Shown here: one piece after another, positions 52,003 through 61,173 of the stretch | Layout: each line of letters begins with the position of its first letter | How positions within the stretch are numbered: position 1 is the stretch's first letter | DNA from: Paenibacillus_AM sp052180255 | GTDB taxonomy: Bacteria > Bacillota > Bacilli > Paenibacillales > NBRC-103111 | NCBI RefSeq assembly: GCF_052180255.1 | Contig: NZ_CP197466.1 | Coordinates: 1,550,001-1,614,000 of the forward strand | Direction: 5' to 3' | DNA: 64,000 nucleotides | The notes under the pieces: model-generated | The model's input: the letters and a program-made list of their open reading frames with translations, nothing else | The model's database searches: none | What the model was told of the DNA's origin: nothing | Program-made: the position numbers and the translations under genes

Positions 52003-52713
52003 TTAAAGCTGGCGGAGTTCTTGTAAAATCTCAGTTTTGGATTTTGTCTTCGCATCAACTGTTTTGATGATCTTAGCAGGGGCACCAGCTACTACTGCAT
52101 TCTCAGGAACGTCAGCAACAACAATTGCACCAGCTGCAACTACAGCACCTTGTCCAATTCGTACACCTTCAAGAACGACAGCGTTTGCTCCGATTAGTAC
52201 GTTATCTTCAATGACAACAGGTTGTGCAGAAGGTGGCTCAATTACACCCGCTAGAACGGAACCTGCACCAATGTGACACATGTTACCTACTTGAACACGA
52301 CCGCCGATTGTAACATTCATGTCAATCATTGTGCCAGCACCGATGCTTGCGCCAATATTAATTGCAGCACCCATCATGATAACTGCATTATCACCGATAG
52401 ATACTTTATCACGAATAACTGCACCTGGCTCGATACGAGCGTTGATTGCTTTCATATCTAATAAAGGAATTGCAGAGTTCCGACGATCGGATTCAATTTC
52501 GTAATTTTCTTCTTTTGCATGGTTAGCTTCAAATACAGGCTGGATATCAGACCACTCACCAAAAATTACACCACTGTCACCTGAAATAAACGCCTTTACA
52601 TGAGCACCATAATCAAGGCTTGTAAGATCACCTTTAATGTAGACTTTTACTGGTGTTTTCTTCTTGCTATCTTTGATAAAATTAATAATTTCCATTGTGT
52701 TCATTTCACTCAT
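52003..52713 (-). CDS. dapH: 2,3,4,5-tetrahydropyridine-2,6-dicarboxylate N-acetyltransferase DapH
   Basis: Hexapeptide-repeat acetyltransferase opening the acetyl branch of diaminopimelate synthesis. From the ATG at 52713 the protein has 236 residues, the length of the Bacillus protein; the in-frame ATG at 52722 lies directly on GGAG. The N-terminal domain has T-P-V-K-V-Y-I-K-G, and a left-handed beta-helix of I-G-A/I-G-D type repeats spans about 90-205. Supplies substrate for MurE. Confidence 0.95.
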   Translation of the reverse strand: MSEMNTMEIINFIKDSKKKTPVKVYIKGDLTSLDYGAHVKAFISGDSGVIFGEWSDIQPVFEANHAKEENYEIESDRRNSAIPLLDMKAINARIEPGAVIRDKVSIGDNAVIMMGAAINIGASIGAGTMIDMNVTIGGRVQVGNMCHIGAGSVLAGVIEPPSAQPVVIEDNVLIGANAVVLEGVRIGQGAVVAAGAIVVADVPENAVVAGAPAKIIKTVDAKTKSKTEILQELRQL

Positions 52714-52776
52714 AAATATCATCTCCGTTCAATTTATTAGAAATTTGGGACTAACTTGATTATGCATGATTACATC

Positions 52777-52805
52777 TTTATAGCACAAATGGTTTTTTCA
52801 ATCAA
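52777..52805 (-). promoter_or_regulatory. SigA promoter of dapH-dapL
   Basis: On the minus strand: TTGATT (52805-52800), 17-bp spacer, TATAAA (52782-52777) with an extended TG before it. Seven bases separate it from the divergent pyr -35. Confidence 0.75.
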
Positions 52806-52811
52806 TGGATA

Positions 52812-52840
52812 TTGACTTTTTATGTCGAAAGTGCGATAAT
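52812..52840 (+). promoter_or_regulatory. SigA promoter of the pyr operon
   Basis: TTGACT (52812-52817), 17-bp spacer, GATAAT (52835-52840). The spacer contains TATGTCGAAA (52821-52830), 9 of 10 bases of the Spo0A box. TGTCGAAAGT sits two bases before the -10, exactly as in the divIVA promoter. Confidence 0.85.
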
Positions 52841-52846
52841 TTCCGT

Positions 52847-53030
52847 AATCGAAAAGTACCTTTAAAAACAGTCCAGAGAGGCTGGCAAGGTAAACGCTAC
52901 AGTATTTAGGGTCGGTTTGTATATACAAGCCGTGTGTCTATGTCTACCCAGATGTATATTTGGGGAGGACATGGTCCGAATCGACCTGTCTAGAGTGGAG
53001 CTCCTTGCCTATGTGGTAAGGAGCTTTTTC
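52847..53030 (+). ncRNA. PyrR-binding attenuator leader of the pyr operon
   Basis: The PyrR recognition loop with the TCCAGAGAGGCT core followed by GCAAG is at about 52869-52890. The terminator is AGCTCCTTGCC (52999-53009) with GGTAAGGAGCT (53015-53025) and a T-run. The middle holds sequence able to form an antiterminator. UMP-bound PyrR is known to hold the anti-antiterminator and so favour termination. It is the only attenuator seen; none lies between pyrR and pyrB. Confidence 0.92.
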
Positions 53031-53074
53031 TATGTAGTCAAACATTGCTGTGAGAATTCTAGGAGGTGCTCATA

Positions 53075-53608
53075 ATGAGTGAAAAAACGCATTTACTGAT
53101 GGATCAAATGGGGATTCGTCGAGCGTTAACCCGCATTGCACATGAGATTTTGGAGAAAAACAAAGGGGTAGACGATTGTATCCTCATCGGCATTCGAACG
53201 CGTGGCATCTATTTAGCGCAGCGAGTCGCAGCTTTGATCGAAGAGATTGAGGGTGTTGCGCTTCCAGTAGGCGAAATTGACATTACATCCTACCGGGATG
53301 ATCGAGTCCAAGTAAAGTCTGTTGAAGAAATCTCCAATGGATTAAACCTTCCGATTAAAGACAAGAAGGTCATCCTGTTCGATGATGTGCTTTTCACAGG
53401 CCGAACAGTGCGTGCAGCAATGGATGCACTTATTGATCTGGGCAGACCTGGAATGATCCAACTCGCAGTTCTTATTGACCGCGGTCATCGGGAGCTACCA
53501 ATTAGACCTGATTATGTTGGGAAGAACGTCCCTTCTTCTAAGCTTGAGACAATTGAAGTGCTGCTTAGTGAATGTGACGATGAAGATGGCGTTATGATTC
53601 AAAACTAA
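53075..53608 (+). CDS. pyrR: Bifunctional pyr operon attenuator / uracil phosphoribosyltransferase PyrR
   Basis: UMP-sensing RNA-binding regulator that also has weak uracil phosphoribosyltransferase activity. 177 residues from the ATG at 53075, after AGGAGGTG. The PRPP-binding loop V-I-L-F-D-D-V-L-F-T-G-R-T is near residues 101-113. Its own leader is its target, giving feedback control. Confidence 0.97.
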   Translation: MSEKTHLLMDQMGIRRALTRIAHEILEKNKGVDDCILIGIRTRGIYLAQRVAALIEEIEGVALPVGEIDITSYRDDRVQVKSVEEISNGLNLPIKDKKVILFDDVLFTGRTVRAAMDALIDLGRPGMIQLAVLIDRGHRELPIRPDYVGKNVPSSKLETIEVLLSECDDEDGVMIQN

Positions 53609-53620
53609 GGGGGAAATAAG

Positions 53621-54529
53621 ATGAGCACGGTACAGACGATGATGGGAAAGAGCCTATTAGGCCTTAAAGACATGAGTGCAAGCGAACTAATGAGTATATT
53701 GGATCGTGCTGCTTATTGGGAAAACAACCCTACAAAAATCTCTAATGTAATGAATGGAAGATTCATTGCAAATCTATTCTTCGAAAATTCAACAAGAACA
53801 AGAACTTCGTTCGAGATTGCTGAAAAAAGATTAGGCGCAGAAGTGATCAACTTCTCTTCAGCAGAATCTTCTGTGCAAAAAGGGGAGTCCATCTACGATA
53901 CAGTTCGCACCCTCGAATCCATGGGGATGGAAGTTGGCGTTATTCGTATGAAGCCGATTGGACTGCTTGCTGAACTTGCAGGTCGTATTAAAGCGCCGCT
54001 TGTCAATGCGGGTGATGGTAATAACGAACATCCGACACAAGCTCTGCTTGATTTATATACAATGCGCAATCATTTTGGCAGTATAAAAGGTTTAACAGTA
54101 GCCATTATTGGAGACATTCTTCACAGCCGCGTTGCACGTTCCAATTTATGGGCACTTCGTGAAATGGGTGCCAAAGTTGTTTTCTGCGGTCCAACTAATA
54201 TGCAAGCTCCTGAACTGGCTGAATTCGCATCATACGTAACAATGGAAGAAGCACTTAAAGCAGATGTAGTCATGATGCTTCGTGTACAACTTGAACGACA
54301 TGCTCATGGCGAGTTTCGTTCTCCAGATGAATATCGCGCACAATTCGGTTTAACGATGGAGCGAGCTGCTAAGATGGCTTCACATGCAATCATTATGCAT
54401 CCAGCACCAGTTAATCGTAATGTGGAGATAGATGATGAACTAGTGGAGCATCCTAAATCTAAAATTTTCACTCAGATGAGCAATGGTGTGCCAATTCGAA
54501 TGGCGGTAATAGAGCGAGCTTTGGGGTAG
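53621..54529 (+). CDS. pyrB: Aspartate carbamoyltransferase catalytic subunit
   Basis: Second step of UMP synthesis, condensing carbamoyl phosphate with aspartate. 302 residues; carbamoyl phosphate loop F-E-N-S-T-R-T-R-T-S near 51-60, H-P-T-Q-A-L-L-D near 133-140 and C-terminal M-H-P-A-P-V-N-R. No regulatory pyrI gene is present, as usual in Bacilli. It starts 12 bases after pyrR, with pyrP absent. Confidence 0.97.
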   Translation: MSTVQTMMGKSLLGLKDMSASELMSILDRAAYWENNPTKISNVMNGRFIANLFFENSTRTRTSFEIAEKRLGAEVINFSSAESSVQKGESIYDTVRTLESMGMEVGVIRMKPIGLLAELAGRIKAPLVNAGDGNNEHPTQALLDLYTMRNHFGSIKGLTVAIIGDILHSRVARSNLWALREMGAKVVFCGPTNMQAPELAEFASYVTMEEALKADVVMMLRVQLERHAHGEFRSPDEYRAQFGLTMERAAKMASHAIIMHPAPVNRNVEIDDELVEHPKSKIFTQMSNGVPIRMAVIERALG

Positions 54530-54611
54530 ACATTTGATTGAGAAAAAGGTATGTTATTATTAATAATTATTTATATTTATGCATATTTATACGAACATAA
54601 CGGAGGTCAAA

Positions 54612-55898
54612 ATGGGTATTTGGATTTTAAACGGAATGATGGTCGATGGACAGAATACACAGCAGAAGAAACACATTCTTGTAAATAACGGTATCATTGA
54701 GACAATCCTTCCTGGTGATCAAGAAACGCCAACTACGACAGGTCACGAAGTAATCGATGCAGCAGGTAAGCTTGTATCTCCTGGATTCATAGATATGCAT
54801 GTCCATTTACGTGAACCAGGTTTTGAACATAAAGAAACAATTGCAACAGGAACTCGCTCAGCAGCGCGCGGCGGTTATACAGCAATCGCGTGTATGCCGA
54901 ACACAAGACCAGTTATTGATACGCCAGAGACAGTGAAGCTTGTACTCGATAAAGCAGCAAATGAAGGCTGTGGCGTGCATGTACTTCCTTATGGATCCAT
55001 TACGAAAAATGAGCTAGGTCGTGAATTAACAGACTTCGATGCTTTGAAAGAAGCAGGCGTCGTCGGGTTTACGGATGATGGTGTTGGGGTACAAAATGCG
55101 CAGATGATGAAGAACGCGATGTACAAAGCACAATCCCTTGGCATGCCAGTTATCGCTCACTGCGAAGATGATTCCTTAGTGGAGGGTGCTCCAGTTACTG
55201 AGGGTGCTTTTGCCAAGAAACATGGTTTTAAAGGCATTCCGAATGAATCCGAAGCGATCCACGTTGGACGTGACATCTTGTTATCTGAAGCTACAGGTGT
55301 TCACTACCATGTGTGCCACGTTTCAACTGAACAATCTGTTCGCTTGATTCGTCAAGGTAAAGCAGTTGGCGTAAAAGTGACTGCTGAAGTGTGCCCGCAC
55401 CACTTGCTTTTATCGGATGAAGATATCCCAGAACTAGATGCAAATTGGAAAATGAACCCTCCGCTTCGTACGCCTCATGATGTGGAAAAAATGATCGAAG
55501 CCATTGAAGATGGCACCATTGATATCATCGTCACAGATCATGCTCCTCATAGCGCAGAAGAAAAAGCACGCGGCATGATGGCAGCACCTTTCGGTATCGT
55601 GGGCTTAGAGACAGCATTCCCACTGCTTTACACGAAATTCGTAGCAACGGGACGCTGGTCACTTGCATTCTTAATTGACAAAATGGCTGTAAAGCCTGCG
55701 GAAGTATTCGGCTTGCCATGGGGTGTAATTGAAGAAGGTCGTCCAGCAGACCTGACAATTATTGATTTGGAAACAGAAAAAGCTGTGGATCCAACAGAAT
55801 TTTTAAGTAAGAGCCAGAACACACCGTTTGGTGGCTGGAAGTTAAAGGGATGGCCCGTTGCAACAATGGTTAGCGGAAAAGTAGTTTGGTCGCAATAG
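54612..55898 (+). CDS. pyrC: Dihydroorotase
   Basis: Zinc amidohydrolase closing carbamoyl aspartate to dihydroorotate. 428 residues from the ATG at 54612 (CGGAGG upstream), the Bacillus length. Metal ligands D-M-H-V-H-L-R-E-P-G near 61-70, further histidines in I-A-H-C-E-D and the D-H-A-P-H motif near 306-310. Confidence 0.96.
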   Translation: MGIWILNGMMVDGQNTQQKKHILVNNGIIETILPGDQETPTTTGHEVIDAAGKLVSPGFIDMHVHLREPGFEHKETIATGTRSAARGGYTAIACMPNTRPVIDTPETVKLVLDKAANEGCGVHVLPYGSITKNELGRELTDFDALKEAGVVGFTDDGVGVQNAQMMKNAMYKAQSLGMPVIAHCEDDSLVEGAPVTEGAFAKKHGFKGIPNESEAIHVGRDILLSEATGVHYHVCHVSTEQSVRLIRQGKAVGVKVTAEVCPHHLLLSDEDIPELDANWKMNPPLRTPHDVEKMIEAIEDGTIDIIVTDHAPHSAEEKARGMMAAPFGIVGLETAFPLLYTKFVATGRWSLAFLIDKMAVKPAEVFGLPWGVIEEGRPADLTIIDLETEKAVDPTEFLSKSQNTPFGGWKLKGWPVATMVSGKVVWSQ

Positions 55899-55936
55899 CA
55901 CAGACTTTTATATAGATGGAGAAGGGGTTGAACAGG

Positions 55937-57115
55937 ATGCAGGCAAAATTATTGCTTGAAGATGGAACGCTATTCGTAGGTAAAGCGTTCGGAGCGGAAA
56001 CAGACTCCGTAGGTGAAGTTGTATTCAATACAGGAATTACAGGTTATCAAGAGGTATTATCTGACCCTTCATATTGTGGGCAGATCGTCACCATGACATA
56101 TCCTTTGATCGGAAATTATGGGATTACACGTGATGACTTTGAATCGGTACGTCCTTTTATTCATGGTTTTGTCGTCCGTCGTCATGAAGAAGCACCAAGT
56201 AACTGGAGAGCGCAATTAACGCTGGACCACTTGCTTAAGGAATATGATATTCCAGGTATTTCAGAGATTGATACACGAATGTTAACTCGCAAAATTCGTC
56301 AGCACGGCGTAATGAAGGGCTTAATCACAACATCGGATAAATCAGCAGCAGAACTTCTTGAAATGTTGAATAAAGAGCCATTAATGCGTGATCAAGTTGC
56401 TCGAGTTTCGACTAGCAACGTATTCAGTGCACCAGGCAATAAAGAGAGAATCGTACTTGTTGATTTCGGAGCAAAAAGCGGAATCGTACGTGATTTATCC
56501 AAGCGTGGTTGTGATGTTGTAGTCGTTCCACAAGATGCAACAGCAGATCAAATTCGCAGATTAAACCCGGATGGCGTTCTTCTATCGAACGGCCCTGGGG
56601 ACCCGAAAGACGTTCCTCATGCAGTGACAATGATTCAGGAACTATTAGGCGAACTTCCGATCTTCGGAATTTGCTTGGGTCACCAACTCTTTGCTCTAGC
56701 TTGTGGAGCAGATACAGAGAAATTGAAATTCGGACATCGTGGAGGCAATCACCCTGTTAAAGAACTTAAATCAGGACGTTGCTTCATTACTTCACAAAAT
56801 CATGGCTATACCGTTAATAAGGAATCTGTGGCTGGAACGAGCCTAGAAGTGACTCATATTAATAATAATGATCGTACAATCGAAGGGTTGCAGCACCGTA
56901 TCCACCCTGCATTTTCGGTTCAGTACCACCCAGAAGCAGCTCCAGGACCATTCGACTCATCCTACTTGTTCGATGATTTCATCGAGATGATTCGTCAGTT
57001 TAAATTGGATCACCCGCAAGCCCCGCGTCAAGCGCAAATGCTAGCATCTTGGCAGCAAATAAGTCAGAAAAACGCGCCTGCAGCGAAAGGAGAACTTCAC
57101 TATGCCCAAAAATAA
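55937..57115 (+). CDS. carA: Carbamoyl phosphate synthase small (glutaminase) subunit
   Basis: Hydrolyses glutamine and channels ammonia to CarB. 392 residues from the ATG at 55937, giving M-Q-A-K-L-L-L-E-D-G-T. The class I amidotransferase triad is Cys246 (G-I-C-L-G-H), His331 and Glu333 (Y-H-P-E-A). Being in the pyr operon, it is the pyrimidine form (pyrAA); an arginine form may exist elsewhere. Overlaps carB by 14 bases. Confidence 0.95.
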   Translation: MQAKLLLEDGTLFVGKAFGAETDSVGEVVFNTGITGYQEVLSDPSYCGQIVTMTYPLIGNYGITRDDFESVRPFIHGFVVRRHEEAPSNWRAQLTLDHLLKEYDIPGISEIDTRMLTRKIRQHGVMKGLITTSDKSAAELLEMLNKEPLMRDQVARVSTSNVFSAPGNKERIVLVDFGAKSGIVRDLSKRGCDVVVVPQDATADQIRRLNPDGVLLSNGPGDPKDVPHAVTMIQELLGELPIFGICLGHQLFALACGADTEKLKFGHRGGNHPVKELKSGRCFITSQNHGYTVNKESVAGTSLEVTHINNNDRTIEGLQHRIHPAFSVQYHPEAAPGPFDSSYLFDDFIEMIRQFKLDHPQAPRQAQMLASWQQISQKNAPAAKGELHYAQK

Positions 57116-60100
57116 TGAACTCAAAAAAATTCTAGTGATTGGCTCCGGCCCAATCGTAATCGGTCAAGCAGCAGAATTCGATTATGCTGGAACACAAGCA
57201 TGTCAAGCGTTAAAAGAAGAGGGTATGGAAGTTATCCTCATCAACTCTAACCCGGCAACGATTATGACAGATACGAATATGGCAGATAAGGTTTACATCG
57301 AGCCAATTACGTTAGAGTTCGTTACACAAATTATTCGTCAAGAGCGTCCAGATGGTTTGCTGCCTACACTAGGTGGTCAAACAGGACTGAATATGGCTGT
57401 AGAACTTGCTCGTGCGGGAGTTCTTGAGCAAGAGAACGTGAAATTACTCGGTACACAATTAACAGCAATTGAAAAAGCAGAAGATCGTGATCTATTCCGT
57501 GACTTGATGCGTGAATTGGAGCAACCGGTACCTGAGAGCGTAATCGTAACAACAGTCGCAGAAGCAGTTGATTTCGGTAAAGAAATTGGTTATCCCATTA
57601 TCGTTCGCCCTGCTTATACATTAGGGGGTACAGGTGGCGGAATTTGTGCCACAGAAGAAGAATTGATCGAGACAGTTGCCTCAGGTATTCGCTACTCTCC
57701 AATTGGCCAGTGCTTAGTTGAGAAAAGTATCGCGGGTATGAAAGAAGTGGAGTACGAGGTCATGCGTGATGCGAACGATAACTGTATCGTCGTATGTAAC
57801 ATGGAGAACTTTGACCCAGTTGGTGTACATACAGGTGATTCCATCGTTGTCGCACCAAGCCAGACGTTATCTGACCGTGAATACCAAATGCTACGTTCTG
57901 CCTCTTTGAAAATTATTCGCGCACTTAATATTGAAGGCGGATGTAACGTACAATATGCGCTTGATCCGCACTCATTCCAATACTATGTGATTGAAGTAAA
58001 TCCACGTGTTAGCCGTTCATCTGCGCTTGCATCTAAGGCTACGGGTTATCCGATTGCGAAGATGGCAGCTAAGATCGCAATTGGTTACACACTTGATGAG
58101 ATCATCAACCCAGTAACTGGACAAACTTATGCTTGCTTCGAGCCTACACTGGATTACATTGTATCCAAAATCCCGCGTTGGCCATTCGATAAATTTACAG
58201 CAGCGAACCGTAAGTTAGGTACGCAAATGAAAGCGACTGGCGAGGTAATGGCGATCGGTCGTACATTCGAAGAATCGATTCACAAAGCGATTCGCTCCCT
58301 TGAGATCGGTGTTCACCGTTTATGGCTGAAAGAAACAGATTTACTTGATAAAGAGACATTAGAATTGCGTCTTAACAAACCAGACGACGAGCGATTGTTC
58401 TTACTGGCTGAAGCTCTTCGCCGTGGCTATACAATTGAACAATTACATGAACTTACTCAAATTGACTGGTGGTTCCTACACAAATTAGAGCGTATGATTC
58501 GTTTTGAAGAGCAACTAGTAGGTTCTGAGCTTTCAGAAGAATTGTTGTTAGAAACAAAGCGCATGGGCTTCACAGATCGCGCAATTGCTGAAATTCGTAC
58601 AAATGCAGGATGTACAACATTGACGAAGGAAGATGATGTTCGTGCATACCGATTGAGCGTAAATATCAAGCCAGTTTACAAAATGGTTGATACCTGCGCT
58701 GCTGAATTCGAAGCAACGACTCCATACTACTACTCGACTTATGAGCAGGAAGATGAAGTGCTTGAAACAGAGAAGCAAAAAGTTATTGTTCTTGGTTCCG
58801 GTCCAATTCGTATTGGTCAAGGTATCGAGTTTGATTACTCAACCGTTCATGCGGTATGGGCAATCCAAGCTGCAGGATATGAAGCGGTAATCATTAATAA
58901 CAATCCTGAGACGGTATCCACGGACTTTAGCACATCAGATCGCCTATATTTTGAGCCTTTATTCTTCGAGGATGTGATGAACATCATCGAGCGTGAGAAA
59001 CCAATTGGTGTAATTGTTCAATTTGGTGGTCAAACGGCAATTAACTTGGCAGCCCCACTTGCTAAAGCGGGTGTGAAAATCCTTGGTTCTGATCTTGAAA
59101 GTATTGATGAAGCCGAAGATCGTAAGAAATTCGAAGCTTTACTTACTAGACTAGAAATTGCTCAACCAGCAGGCGAAACCGTAACTTCTGTTAATGAAGC
59201 TGTAGGTGTTGCTTCCAAGCTTGGCTATCCAGTCCTTGTTCGTCCTTCTTATGTACTTGGTGGTCGTGCAATGGAAATCGTATATTCGGATGAAGATCTA
59301 CTTAGCTATATGGAATATGCGGTTAAGATAAATCCGGAGCATCCTGTTCTAATCGACCGTTACATGCTAGGTAAAGAAGTAGAAGTAGATGCGATTTGCG
59401 ATAAGGAAACGGTGCTTATTCCAGGAATTATGGAGCATGTAGAACGTGCGGGTGTTCACTCCGGTGACTCGATCGCGGTGTATCCTCCACAAACTTTGTC
59501 TGAGGAACTTAAACAAAAAGTTATTGATATTACAATCAAAATTTCACGTGAACTTCGCGTGGTTGGACTAGTGAACATCCAATTCGTAATCTTCAAAGAT
59601 GAGGTATATGTAATTGAGGTTAACCCTCGCTCATCCAGAACAGTTCCATTCTTGTCTAAAGTGACGAATATTCCGATGGCAAACGTGGCAACACGCGCTA
59701 TCATGGGTCAAAAGCTTGCAGAAATGGGCTATGAGACAGGTCTTTGGAAAGAAGACAGCATGGTTTCTGTAAAGGTTCCTGTATTCTCATTTGCGAAGTT
59801 ACGCCGTGTAGATACGACACTTGGACCTGAGATGAAATCAACAGGCGAAGTAATGGGTCGTGACGTTAACTTTGCTAAAGCATTATATAAAGGTCTAATC
59901 GGTGCAGGAATGAAAATTCCAGCAGCAGGAACGATTATTGCTACAGTTGCGGATAAAGATAAAGAAGAAGCAATCGAAATCTTCCGTGGTTTCGCAAGAA
60001 TCGGATATAAAATCATGGCAACGGGTGGCACAGCTAAAGTATTACAAGATGCTGGTCTGAGCGTTACAATTGTCAATAAATTGAGCGATGGAACACCGAA

Positions 60101-60311
60101 TATCTTAGATATGATTCGCGGTGGAGAAGCACAGTTCGTTGTGAACACATTGACCAAAGGTAAAACTCCAGCGCGTGATGGTTTCCGTATTCGACGTGAA
60201 GCTGCAGAGAACGGTGTTGTATGTATGACATCACTTGATACCGTACGTGCGCTGCAAAACATGCTTGAAGCGATTAACTTCTCTTCACGTGCAATGCCAG
60301 CACACTCATAA
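57102..60311 (+). CDS. carB: Carbamoyl phosphate synthase large subunit
   Basis: Two tandem ATP-grasp halves make carbamoyl phosphate from bicarbonate, ammonia and two ATP. 1069 residues. Each half opens with a G-S-G-P-I motif (about 14 and 560), and each has an E-V-N-P-R-x-S-R segment. A C-terminal MGS-like allosteric domain covers about 930-1069 (A-T-G-G-T-A-K near 978). Length and order match the Bacillus pyrAB product. Confidence 0.97.
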   Translation: MPKNNELKKILVIGSGPIVIGQAAEFDYAGTQACQALKEEGMEVILINSNPATIMTDTNMADKVYIEPITLEFVTQIIRQERPDGLLPTLGGQTGLNMAVELARAGVLEQENVKLLGTQLTAIEKAEDRDLFRDLMRELEQPVPESVIVTTVAEAVDFGKEIGYPIIVRPAYTLGGTGGGICATEEELIETVASGIRYSPIGQCLVEKSIAGMKEVEYEVMRDANDNCIVVCNMENFDPVGVHTGDSIVVAPSQTLSDREYQMLRSASLKIIRALNIEGGCNVQYALDPHSFQYYVIEVNPRVSRSSALASKATGYPIAKMAAKIAIGYTLDEIINPVTGQTYACFEPTLDYIVSKIPRWPFDKFTAANRKLGTQMKATGEVMAIGRTFEESIHKAIRSLEIGVHRLWLKETDLLDKETLELRLNKPDDERLFLLAEALRRGYTIEQLHELTQIDWWFLHKLERMIRFEEQLVGSELSEELLLETKRMGFTDRAIAEIRTNAGCTTLTKEDDVRAYRLSVNIKPVYKMVDTCAAEFEATTPYYYSTYEQEDEVLETEKQKVIVLGSGPIRIGQGIEFDYSTVHAVWAIQAAGYEAVIINNNPETVSTDFSTSDRLYFEPLFFEDVMNIIEREKPIGVIVQFGGQTAINLAAPLAKAGVKILGSDLESIDEAEDRKKFEALLTRLEIAQPAGETVTSVNEAVGVASKLGYPVLVRPSYVLGGRAMEIVYSDEDLLSYMEYAVKINPEHPVLIDRYMLGKEVEVDAICDKETVLIPGIMEHVERAGVHSGDSIAVYPPQTLSEELKQKVIDITIKISRELRVVGLVNIQFVIFKDEVYVIEVNPRSSRTVPFLSKVTNIPMANVATRAIMGQKLAEMGYETGLWKEDSMVSVKVPVFSFAKLRRVDTTLGPEMKSTGEVMGRDVNFAKALYKGLIGAGMKIPAAGTIIATVADKDKEEAIEIFRGFARIGYKIMATGGTAKVLQDAGLSVTIVNKLSDGTPNILDMIRGGEAQFVVNTLTKGKTPARDGFRIRREAAENGVVCMTSLDTVRALQNMLEAINFSSRAMPAHS

Positions 60312-60320
60312 AAATCATAG

Positions 60321-60367
60321 GAGCGGGGGCATGATTGTGTCGGTAGATGCAATCAGGTACCCCGCTC
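60321..60367 (+). promoter_or_regulatory. Intercistronic hairpin between carB and pyrF
   Basis: GAGCGGGG (60321-60328) pairs with CCCCGCTC (60360-60367), and an inner 6-bp helix TGATTG/CAATCA (60332-60337 with 60350-60355) stacks inside. No T-run follows. It lies exactly where Bacillus has pyrK and pyrD, and may mark a deletion scar or an mRNA processing site. Confidence 0.6.
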
Positions 60368-60398
60368 ACTTATGGATATTGAAGGGGGAATATACAAG

Positions 60399-61136
60399 AT
60401 GATGACTACAAAGGATGTTGCAGGACGGATAATGGTTGCTTTGGATTATGCAACTGCAGACGCAGCAGAGAAGTTAATTGCTGAACTAAAAGGAATCCCG
60501 TGTTATATGAAAGTCGGGATGCAGCTTTTTTATGCAGCTGGTCCAAGCTTCATTGCAAAGTTAAAAGATCAGGGTTATCACGTATTTCTTGATGTGAAAA
60601 TGCATGATATCCCAAACACGGTTAAAGGCGGATCTGAGAGTGTGAGTCGTCTTGGTGTGGATATGTTTAATGTGCATGCTGCTGGCGGTAGAGCGATGAT
60701 GGAAAGTGCCCTTGAGGGTGTAGATAAAGCAATTACGGGGATGGGCAGCACAACGCGTCCAATAGTAATCGGTGTAACGCAATTAACTTCTACAAGTGTA
60801 GAGGTGTTAAATAGAGAAATTGGTATTGAAGGTTCTGTTGAAGAATGTGTGATTCGTTATGCTGAACTTACAAAGGCTGCAGGACTAGACGGTGTTGTAG
60901 CATCTCCTCTTGAAGTTCCTGCGATTAAAGCAGCTTGCGGTAAAACATTTATTACGGTTACCCCTGGTATTCGTCCAGCAGGTTCTGCGATAGGCGACCA
61001 ATCGCGTGTGATGACACCTGCGGAAGCTTTTGCTCAAGGTACAGATTATGTCGTAATTGGAAGACCGATTACAGCGGCACCTAGCCCAAGAGAAGCAATC
61101 GAGTCCATTATTGATTCTGTGGTTGCACAATCTTAA
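60399..61136 (+). CDS. pyrF: Orotidine 5'-phosphate decarboxylase
   Basis: Last step to UMP. 245 residues from the ATG at 60399 (AGGGGG 10 bases upstream; the next codon is also ATG). The (beta/alpha)8 barrel has V-A-L-D-Y-A near 14-19, and the catalytic D-V-K-M-H-D-I-P-N-T with its Lys-Asp pair near 67-76. The phosphate-binding P-G-I-R-P and G-R-P-I-T-A lie near the C-terminus. Confidence 0.96.
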   Translation: MMTTKDVAGRIMVALDYATADAAEKLIAELKGIPCYMKVGMQLFYAAGPSFIAKLKDQGYHVFLDVKMHDIPNTVKGGSESVSRLGVDMFNVHAAGGRAMMESALEGVDKAITGMGSTTRPIVIGVTQLTSTSVEVLNREIGIEGSVEECVIRYAELTKAAGLDGVVASPLEVPAIKAACGKTFITVTPGIRPAGSAIGDQSRVMTPAEAFAQGTDYVVIGRPITAAPSPREAIESIIDSVVAQS

Positions 61137-61173
61137 TCTAGTTTCATAATAATCCAAAGGAGGTCATTTACGA

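Noticed and set aside
59729..60352. 207-residue minus-strand open frame
   Set aside because: Antisense shadow of the carB C-terminal domain.
60312..60398. Remnant of pyrK or pyrD
   Set aside because: The gap is too short and shows no translatable similarity to either family in any frame.
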